The notes beneath the pieces are model-generated. The model saw only the letters and a list, made by a program, of their open reading frames with translations. It ran no database searches and was not told the origin of the DNA. 64,000 bases of DNA, taken from NCBI RefSeq assembly GCF_020616515.1, contig NZ_CP085135.1, positions 2,604,001-2,668,000 of the forward strand, written 5' to 3'. The DNA comes from Mesorhizobium sp. PAMC28654. Lineage in GTDB: Bacteria; Pseudomonadota; Alphaproteobacteria; Rhizobiales; Rhizobiaceae. This document shows positions 57,910 to 64,000 of the stretch, one piece after another (position 1 is the stretch's first letter; every line of letters starts with the position of its first letter). The translations under genes and the position numbers were made by a program.

Positions 57910-58872
57910 ATGCCGATGAAAGCGCCGCTCGATCTCGATCAGTTGCAGACCTTCATCTCGATTGCCGACACCGGCAGCTTCACTCGTGCGGCCGAAGAGG
58001 TGCACCGGACCCAGTCGGCGGTGTCCATGCAGATGCGCCGGCTGGAGGAGCGGATCGGCAAGCCGCTGTTCGAGAAGGACGGCCGCACCAACCGGCTGAC
58101 CGAGGAAGGCGACAAGCTGCTCTCCTATGCAAGACGGCTGCTCTATCTCAACCGCGAAACGCTGGCGGCCTTCGATGACCGGCGGCTGGAAGGCACCATC
58201 CGCATCGGCACGCCCGACGACTATGCCGACCGTTTCCTGCCCGAGATCATGGCGCGCTTCACGCGGTCCAACCCGCGTGTCGAACTGACCGTCATCTGCG
58301 AACCGACGCCGGGGCTGGTCGAGCATATCAAGCGTGGCAATCTCGACCTCGCACTGGTGACGCACAACGACACGCGCGGCCAGTCGGAAGTGGTGCGGCG
58401 CGAGCCGCTGCTGTGGGTCACGTCCACCAACCATGCAACGCATGAGCAGGAAACGCTGCCGATGGCCTTCGGCCGACCGAATTGCATCTGGCGGCGCGCC
58501 GCCGTCGATGTGCTCGACCGGCAGAACCGCGACTATCGCATCCTGTTCACCAGTTTCTCGGCGACCGTCATCACCGCCGCGGTGCTCTCGGGCCTGGCGA
58601 TCTCGGTGCTGCCGGAATGCGCGCTCAGGCCCGGCATGCGCGTTTTGGGCGAAGCCGACGGTTTTGGCGCCCTGCCCGATTGCCGCATCGGCATCATGCG
58701 CGGCCAGACGTCGCGGCCGGAGATCGTCGATGCGCTGGCGCGCCATATCTCGGAAAGCCTCGACAATATTTCCGTGCCGACCGGCGAGGAGACGGGGAGC
58801 TTCGACTTCGCGGCGCTGGCCTTCAGCAAAATGAAGCGCACCAAGCCCAACCAGATCCTGCCCGGCTGGTAG
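57910..58872 (+). CDS. LysR-family transcriptional regulator
   Basis: This 320-residue regulator has an N-terminal winged helix (LDQLQTFISIADTGSFTRAA, then VSMQMRRLEERIGKPLFEKD) and a C-terminal LysR substrate-binding domain (IRIGTPDDYADRFLPEIMAR). The gene is divergent from the DUF1127 gene, a common LysR arrangement that suggests control of that gene or of itself. No good ribosome site precedes ATG 57910. Confidence 0.9.
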   Translation: MPMKAPLDLDQLQTFISIADTGSFTRAAEEVHRTQSAVSMQMRRLEERIGKPLFEKDGRTNRLTEEGDKLLSYARRLLYLNRETLAAFDDRRLEGTIRIGTPDDYADRFLPEIMARFTRSNPRVELTVICEPTPGLVEHIKRGNLDLALVTHNDTRGQSEVVRREPLLWVTSTNHATHEQETLPMAFGRPNCIWRRAAVDVLDRQNRDYRILFTSFSATVITAAVLSGLAISVLPECALRPGMRVLGEADGFGALPDCRIGIMRGQTSRPEIVDALARHISESLDNISVPTGEETGSFDFAALAFSKMKRTKPNQILPGW

Positions 58873-58933
58873 ACGGGCGAGACGGAAGACACAGGCGTCT
58901 TGACGCGGACGGTCAAGCACGGGCCAATCGGCC

Positions 58934-60498
58934 ATGAGCGACGCAGCATCCGAATCACGCACAAACGCCGCCGAATATACGGTGAGCGAGATTTCCGGCG
59001 CACTGAAGCGCACGGTCGAGGACGTCTTCGGCAATGTTCGGGTGCGCGGCGAGATTTCCGGCTATCGCGGGCCGCATTCTTCAGGCCATGCCTATTTCGC
59101 GCTGAAGGATGATCGCGCACGGCTCGACGCCGTTGTGTGGAAAGGCACGATGAGCCGGCTGAAGTTCCGCCCCGAAGAGGGGATGGAAGTGATCGCCACC
59201 GGCAAGCTCACCACCTATCCCGGCAAATCCAACTACCAGATCGTCATCGACAACCTTGAACCCGCTGGTGCCGGCGCGCTGATGGCGCTGCTGGAGAGCG
59301 CAAGCGCAAGCTGCAGGCCGAGGGCCTGTTCGACACCGGCCGCAAGCAGTTGCTGCCCTTCATGCCGCGCGTCATCGGCGTGGTCACCTCTCCCACGGGC
59401 GCCGTCATCCGCGACATCATCCACAGGATCAAGGACCGGTTTCCACTGCATGTGCTGGTCTGGCCGGTGCGCGTGCAGGGCGAAACCGCCGGCGCGGAAG
59501 TGACCGCCGCCGTCAACGGCTTCAACGCGCTGGCATGGGATGGTGTGATCGCGCGCCCGGACCTGTTGATCGTGGCGCGCGGTGGCGGCAGCCTCGAGGA
59601 CCTCTGGGGTTTTAACGACGAGGCTCTGGCCCGCGCCGTCGCTGCCTCCCACATTCCGGTGATTTCAGCGGTTGGCCACGAGACGGACTGGACGCTGATC
59701 GACCTTGTCGCGGACGTGCGGGCGCCGACACCGACGGGCGCCGCCGAAATCGCCGTGCCGGTACGGGCGGATCTCGAAGCGACGCTTGCCAGCCTTGGCG
59801 CGCGGCTCAAGGCGGCGGTGGCGCGCAATTTCGAACGCAAGCGGCAAGCGGTGCGGGCGGCGGCGCGTGCCCTGCCCTCGCCCGATCAACTGCTGGCGCT
59901 GCCGCGCCGGCGCCTCGACGAAGCGACAAGCCGGCTCGGCCGGGCACTGTCCGTCAGCGTCGACCGCAAGCGCGCGCGGCTCGCGGCGCAGCGGTTGACG
60001 CCGGCTACCCTGTCACGTCGCATCAATGAAGCCCGCACGCTCACCGGCCGTGACCTCGCCCGCGCGCAAGCTGCGTTCTTCGCCATCGTGCGCGAGCGGC
60101 GCGCGCGATTTTCGCGTAGCGCGCCCCGGCTGTCGCCGGCACCGATCGAAAGACGGCAAAAGCTGCAGGGCGATGCGCTGGTGGCACTGGCGCGTCGCCA
60201 GGACCGGGTGATCTCCGTGCGGCTCGAACGCTTGCGTGGACAACTGACCCAGGCCGAACGCCTGCTGACCACGCTTTCGCACAAGGCCGTGCTGGCGCGT
60301 GGCTTCGCTTTGGTGAAAGACGCCGATGGCACCGTGATCAAGCACGCCGCCGATGTGGCGTCAGGGATGGCGCTTTCGCTGGAGTTTGCCGACGGCACCG
60401 CCGATGCGGTTGCCACCAGCGGCCCAGCGCGGCCAAAGCCAGTTGTGAAGCCGGCGGCCAAGGCCAAGGAACCCGGCAGCCAAGGCTCCCTCTTCTGA
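58934..60498 (+). pseudogene. xseA: Exodeoxyribonuclease VII large subunit, frameshifted
   Basis: This is the catalytic subunit of the ExoVII nuclease. The first frame gives the OB-fold N-terminus ([20 protein letters not shown], then [20 protein letters not shown]). At about 59296 one G is missing (CTGGAGAGCGC where CTGGAGGAGCGC is expected), and the catalytic core ([20 protein letters not shown], then [20 protein letters not shown]) continues in another frame to the normal C-terminus at 60498. All other parts are well preserved, so it is either a very recent mutation or a base-call error. Confidence 0.85.
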
Positions 60499-60506
60499 GT
60501 ACGCCC

Positions 60507-61643
60507 ATGACCGATAATCCGCATCATCTGAAAACACCTGCTGGCAAACCGCGCGCTCGAAGCCTCGGCATCGGCTTTGACGGGACGCCCGGGCCATTCA
60601 ACGCCATCACCGACGTGCCCGGTGTTTCGGTCGGCTATTCGACGCTGATCGAGGGCGACGGCCCGCTCGTCGTCGGCAAGGGACCGGTGCGCACCGGCGT
60701 GACCGCCATCCTGCCCCGGCCGCTCGAAAAACTAGCCACGCCGGTCTTCGCCGGCATTTTCGGCCAGAACGGCAACGGCGAGATGACCGGCTCTCACATC
60801 ATCGAGGAAACCGGCGCCTTCAACTTCCCGATCACCATCACCAACACGCATTCCTGCGGTGTTTCACGCGACGGAACACTGCGCTGGATGAGCCAAGTGC
60901 TGCCGGCCGCGCTCGACAGCGCCTGGGGGCTGCCGGTGGCCGCGGAAACCTATGACGGGTTTTTGAACGACATCAACGGCCATCATCTCGGGTTCGACGA
61001 CGTGGCCGCCGCGCTCGATGGCGCTACCGGCGGAGCCGTCGAGGAAGGCAGCGTCGGCGGCGGCACCGGCATGATCACCTTCGGCTTCAAGGCGGGGTCA
61101 GGCACCGCCTCGCGCGTCGTCAAATGGCAGGACAGCAGCTACACGGTCGGCGCGTTCGTGCAGTCGAATTTCGGCAAGCGGCGCAACTTCACCATTCGCG
61201 GCGAGCGCGTGGGGCTCGACCTGACAGAGCCGGCGATCCGCGAAGGCACGCCACGGGCCGAAAAAGGCTCGATCATCGCCATCATCGCCACCGATGCGCC
61301 GTTCCTGCCGCACCAGATGAAGCGCCTGGCACGCCGCGTACCCATCGGCGTCGCCATGACCGGCGGCTTCGGCTACCACAGTTCGGGTGATATCTTTCTA
61401 GCCTTCTCAACCGCGAATCCCGGCGCGGCGTTGGCGCCGTCCGGCCATATCGCCAACGCCGACTTCATCCCCGACACCGACATCGATCCGTTCTTCGATG
61501 CCGTGATTCAAAGCGTCGAGGAAGCCATCCTCAATGCGCTGGTCGCCGATGAAGACATGACCGGCCGTGACGGCAATTTCGTGCCGGCCCTGCCGAAGTC
61601 ATGGCTGAACAAGAGGTTTGGGCCGAACGAGAGGTTTGGCTGA
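60507..61643 (+). CDS. P1-family peptidase (DmpA/beta-aminopeptidase type)
   Basis: This 378-residue N-terminal nucleophile hydrolase is related to the D-stereospecific aminopeptidase DmpA. Such proteins cut themselves before a Ser that becomes the nucleophile; the likely site is Gly254-Ser255 in EKGSIIAIIATDAPFLPHQM. Other conserved parts are ITDVPGVSVGYSTL, ITITNTHSCGVSRDG and GSVGGGTGMITFGFKAG. It starts eight bases after xseA on the same strand. The substrate is probably small peptides with beta-amino or D-residues, by family only. Confidence 0.88.
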   Translation: MTDNPHHLKTPAGKPRARSLGIGFDGTPGPFNAITDVPGVSVGYSTLIEGDGPLVVGKGPVRTGVTAILPRPLEKLATPVFAGIFGQNGNGEMTGSHIIEETGAFNFPITITNTHSCGVSRDGTLRWMSQVLPAALDSAWGLPVAAETYDGFLNDINGHHLGFDDVAAALDGATGGAVEEGSVGGGTGMITFGFKAGSGTASRVVKWQDSSYTVGAFVQSNFGKRRNFTIRGERVGLDLTEPAIREGTPRAEKGSIIAIIATDAPFLPHQMKRLARRVPIGVAMTGGFGYHSSGDIFLAFSTANPGAALAPSGHIANADFIPDTDIDPFFDAVIQSVEEAILNALVADEDMTGRDGNFVPALPKSWLNKRFGPNERFG

Positions 61644-61657
61644 AAGTCTTTGTTTTT

Positions 61658-61706
61658 ATGCATGTCGTTATCCCAAAACCGCTAGGCACTTTTGGGCGAC
61701 ATGCAT
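61658..61706. repeat. Rhizobial-type palindromic intergenic element
   Basis: ATGCATGTCG pairs exactly with CGACATGCAT at the ends, and inner arms CCCAAAA/TTTTGGG stand around GCTAGGC. It lies just behind the P1 peptidase gene. Palindromes with ATGCATGTCG arms are frequent between genes in rhizobia. Confidence 0.65.
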
Positions 61707-61770
61707 TGGGCTCGAAACGAAGACGCGGACCGAATAGGCCCGCGCTCGAGATAGGGTCAACCCTGTCGGG

Positions 61771-62025
61771 TCATCCAGCGGCTTTGCTGGCAGACTCCTG
61801 GCCCTGGTCAGCCTCGGCGGCTTCTTCGAGGCGCGATGCGATCAGTTCCTGGATGTCGCCGACCTCTTCCTGGATATCCTCCAGGGGTATGCCGGCTTCG
61901 GCCGCCTTGGCGGCGCATTCCCTGGCCAGCGTCTCAGCCTGCTTTTCGATCTTGATCGCCGAGGGTTGGCAATGGACCTTTTCGCCGATCCATCCCCGCA
62001 AGAATTCGATCGCGTGTTCACTCAT
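61771..62025 (-). CDS. DUF768 small protein
   Basis: This 84-residue protein of the DUF768 family is found mainly in Mesorhizobium and close relatives. The pattern EHAIEFLRGWIGEKVH, then GIPLEDIQEEVGDIQELIAS fits the family, and an acidic tail follows. The function is unknown. ATG 62025 has CAGGGAA upstream. It supports the assignment of the window to Mesorhizobium. Confidence 0.75.
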   Translation of the reverse strand: MSEHAIEFLRGWIGEKVHCQPSAIKIEKQAETLARECAAKAAEAGIPLEDIQEEVGDIQELIASRLEEAAEADQGQESASKAAG

Positions 62026-62719
62026 ACTGCTGTTCCCTGGCGGCAATGCCGGTTGGTAATCATAAACGTGAACACCCGCAAAAGGATGCAGGTGCCATTC
62101 CAGCCGAGTCGCTGTCGCCCGGCAAGCCGATGTTATCCAAGCTCCACAGAGCCGAAGGAAATCGAGGTTTCAAGGAACACGTCTATCGTTGAGATGATTG
62201 TTACCGCTGGCCGGGATCAAGCCCAGCATCGTGCCGTTGTTTCTATTTGCTTTTTCCGGTTTTCAAGCCGATTTTCATCACAATAGTTGTCACAATACAC
62301 AGCACGTTTACAGCTGCTTCGTGGGCGCATCCCCAAGGAGCGCGGTCGAAGCCGCCGCTATATAGTGACATCCTCGGATAATGTCGACTCTCGTTCCCTG
62401 GCTGCTTCTTTCCGCCGCGTCATGGGTAAGCGACTGTGTCGCTGGAGAGCCTGCATCCAACCCTGAGAGGGCGCGCGCAACACCGCAACGGCATTGCGAT
62501 ATGTGGAGATTGCTCAAGCCGCAAGCAAGGCTCCGCCTGCGGGTTTGAGGTCCAGTCAATTCCCGACAACGGACGTCCAATAGAATTGCTGAATGCGTGG
62601 ATTTGTACGCGCCGCGGAAATCCCGCGGCTGTAGCGGCCTTCGGATGGTTTCCGAAGGCCGTCTGCCCAGCAGGCCCGTTTGAATTCCGGCCCCCGGGGG
62701 TTTGCTGGCAACCCGCCCG
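62026..62719. other. Non-coding stretch between DUF768 and minE
   Basis: These 694 bp hold no supported gene. Short open frames on both strands lack family features and have poor ribosome sites. A CCCCCGGGGG palindrome stands near 62700, close to the minE end. No RNA gene is recognised. Confidence 0.5.
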
Positions 62720-63010
62720 TCAAGCCAGGAGTGGCATCTCTTTGGACTGGGTGGCCAGAACGGTGCTCTTGTTGGGGATCTGGATATCGATCTCCAGCGT
62801 CGACATTGTCTCGCCGCGGTCCATGCTCACCTGCAGATAGTCCTGGTCGATCTGAACGTGCCTGGCAATGACGGCCATGATCTCCTCGCGCAACACGGAG
62901 ACGAGATCGGGCTGGTTGCGATTGCGGCGTTCGTAAGCCAGCAGGACTTGCAAGCGCTCGCGCGCCACCGGCGCGCTGCGGCGGCGCTTGAAGAGGTCCA
63001 GAAGCATCAT
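62720..63010 (-). CDS. minE: Cell division topological specificity factor MinE
   Basis: This 96-residue protein places the division site by stimulating MinD ATPase at the membrane. The N-terminal membrane-binding and MinD-activating part ([20 protein letters not shown]) and the C-terminal dimer domain (LEIDIQIPN) are present. The start overlaps the minD stop (ATGA). Confidence 0.95.
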   Translation of the reverse strand: MMLLDLFKRRRSAPVARERLQVLLAYERRNRNQPDLVSVLREEIMAVIARHVQIDQDYLQVSMDRGETMSTLEIDIQIPNKSTVLATQSKEMPLLA

Positions 63011-63822
63011 GCCGCCCTCCTACCCAACAGCCGATCGAGGAAGCCCTTCCGCTCGAAAGGCACCACGACCGGGAAATCCTCGCCTTCAAGCCGCCTTGCC
63101 GCGTCGATATAGGCGCGTGCCGCGGAGTTCATGGTCTCGCTGAGCGTGACCGGTGCGCCCATGTTGGATGCGCGCAGGATGTCCTGGCTCTCCGGAATGA
63201 TGCCCAGCAGCGGCGTGGACAGGATTTCCAGGACGTCATCAATGCTGAGCATTTCGCCGCGCGAAGCGCGCGCCGCGTCGTAACGGGTGACGAGAACATG
63301 CTTCGCGATCGACTCGCCCTGCTCCGCTTTCATCGTCCTGGCGTCGAGCAGGCCGATGATGCGATCGGAGTCGCGGACGGAACTGACTTCCGGGTTGGTC
63401 ACGATCACCGCCTCGTCGGCGAAGCGCATGGCCAGTTGCGCGCCCCGCTCGATACCGGCCGGACTGTCGCAGAAGACATAGTCGAACACCGAGCGCAACT
63501 TGTCGATCACTTCGCCGACGCCTTCCTCGGTGAGGGCATCCTTGTCGCGCGTCTGCGAGGCCGGCAGCAGGAACAGCGATTCGACCCGCTTGTCGCGGAT
63601 CAGTGCCTGCGAAAGCTTGGCCGTTCCCTGGATGACATTGACGATATCGAACACGACCCGCCGCTCGGCGCCCATGATCAGATCGAGATTGCGCAGGCCG
63701 ACATCGAAGTCGACCAGGGCCACCTTTTTGCCGGTCTTGGCGACCGCCGCTCCAAGGGCGGCCGTCGAGGTGGTCTTGCCGACGCCTCCTTTGCCGGATG
63801 TGACCACGACTACTTTGCCCAT
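63007..63822 (-). CDS. minD: Septum site-determining ATPase MinD
   Basis: This 271-residue ParA/MinD-class ATPase has the deviant Walker A motif [16 protein letters not shown] at residues 8-23, switch [16 protein letters not shown], and Walker B-like [14 protein letters not shown]. The C-terminal amphipathic helix, rich in Phe, Leu and Arg ([16 protein letters not shown]), binds the membrane. Together with MinC and MinE it blocks division at the poles. It is the middle gene of minC-minD-minE. Confidence 0.96.
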   Translation of the reverse strand: MGKVVVVTSGKGGVGKTTSTAALGAAVAKTGKKVALVDFDVGLRNLDLIMGAERRVVFDIVNVIQGTAKLSQALIRDKRVESLFLLPASQTRDKDALTEEGVGEVIDKLRSVFDYVFCDSPAGIERGAQLAMRFADEAVIVTNPEVSSVRDSDRIIGLLDARTMKAEQGESIAKHVLVTRYDAARASRGEMLSIDDVLEILSTPLLGIIPESQDILRASNMGAPVTLSETMNSAARAYIDAARRLEGEDFPVVVPFERKGFLDRLLGRRAA

Positions 63823-63864
63823 GTTTAATGCCTCCGTTATTGTTGCTTGAGCGATGCGAGATTG

Positions 63865-64000
63865 TCAGGTGAACGCTGCGATGCGCAGCACGTCGTTTTC
63901 GAGAAAGGCCTGTATCGTCCGCCCGCGAGAAGCCGGCTCCATCTCCTCGGCCGTACAATACCAGCCGTCGACAGACAGAAGTTCGGCTTCGTTTTTCCGG
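63865..64000 (-). CDS. minC: Septum inhibitor MinC, C-terminal end only
   Basis: The minus-strand frame entering from the right edge reads KNEAELLSVDGWYCTAEEME and ends FLENDVLRIAAFT before a TGA at 63865-63867. This matches the tail of the MinC beta-helix domain, including the usual EAEL(V/L)xxDG motif. It lies 42 bp upstream of minD in the normal minC-minD-minE order. Only about 44 codons are inside the window. Confidence 0.8.
   Translation of the reverse strand, partial: RKNEAELLSVDGWYCTAEEMEPASRGRTIQAFLENDVLRIAAFT

Noticed and set aside
62308..62840. Several short frames between DUF768 and minE
   Set aside because: No family pattern, no good ribosome sites and atypical composition.

Overview
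The window is high-GC alphaproteobacterial DNA and most likely comes from a Mesorhizobium chromosome. The evidence is a DUF768 gene (a family largely confined to Mesorhizobium), the short HisG plus HisZ pair with HisS, rhizobial-type intergenic palindromes, and a P4-type integrase lying directly downstream of guaA, which is the arrangement of IntG in mesorhizobial integrative and conjugative elements (ICEs).

Region 1 (about 1-19.8 kb) is the decayed end of such an ICE. What remains of the element is a DUF2285 gene that lost its N-terminus, an AlpA-like HTH gene, the replication initiator repA with three iterons and a set of small palindromes behind it, the first two thirds of parA, the last three quarters of a DUF2274 gene (normally the gene after trbI), an OmpR-like regulator and a porin, and an integrase that lost its C-terminal tail. 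All tra and trb genes that normally lie between parA and DUF2274 are missing, and an insertion sequence (IS) sits exactly at the join. Seven transposable elements fill this region: one IS5-type, two different IS3-type elements (one carrying an IS21-type element inside it), and four copies of one two-ORF rve-transposase IS that begins TGTTCCCC. Each of those four copies carries a disabling lesion in orfB.

Region 2 (19.8-64 kb) is ordinary, dense chromosomal backbone. In order it holds guaA with a nucleosidase and a thioesterase; tspO; rsmB; a frameshifted aquaporin gene; an amino-acid-type ABC transporter operon with a 2-oxoglutarate/Fe(II) oxygenase, divergent from a nucleoside hydrolase and a TetR regulator; a methyltransferase; a frameshifted BTAD/hydrolase fusion; an acyl-CoA synthetase; hisS-hisZ-hisG; tag; an L,D-transpeptidase; an atypical folD; the glycolate oxidase operon glcD-X-glcE-glcF; a DUF3422 gene; a GntR/FCD regulator with lldD; a phosphoesterase; small conserved genes; rsmE; gshA; a DUF937 protein; DUF1127 and LysR genes; a frameshifted xseA; a P1 peptidase; DUF768; and minE-minD-minC, with minC running off the right edge.

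Two themes link the genes. First, the glycolate (glc) and L-lactate (lld) oxidation genes share a 23-bp operator-like motif upstream, suggesting one FCD regulator controls both 2-hydroxyacid pathways. Second, the left region records how IS elements immobilised an ICE: deletion of the conjugation genes, truncation of the integrase and disruption of a regulator. No nod, nif or antibiotic-resistance genes, no CRISPR and no tRNA were seen.
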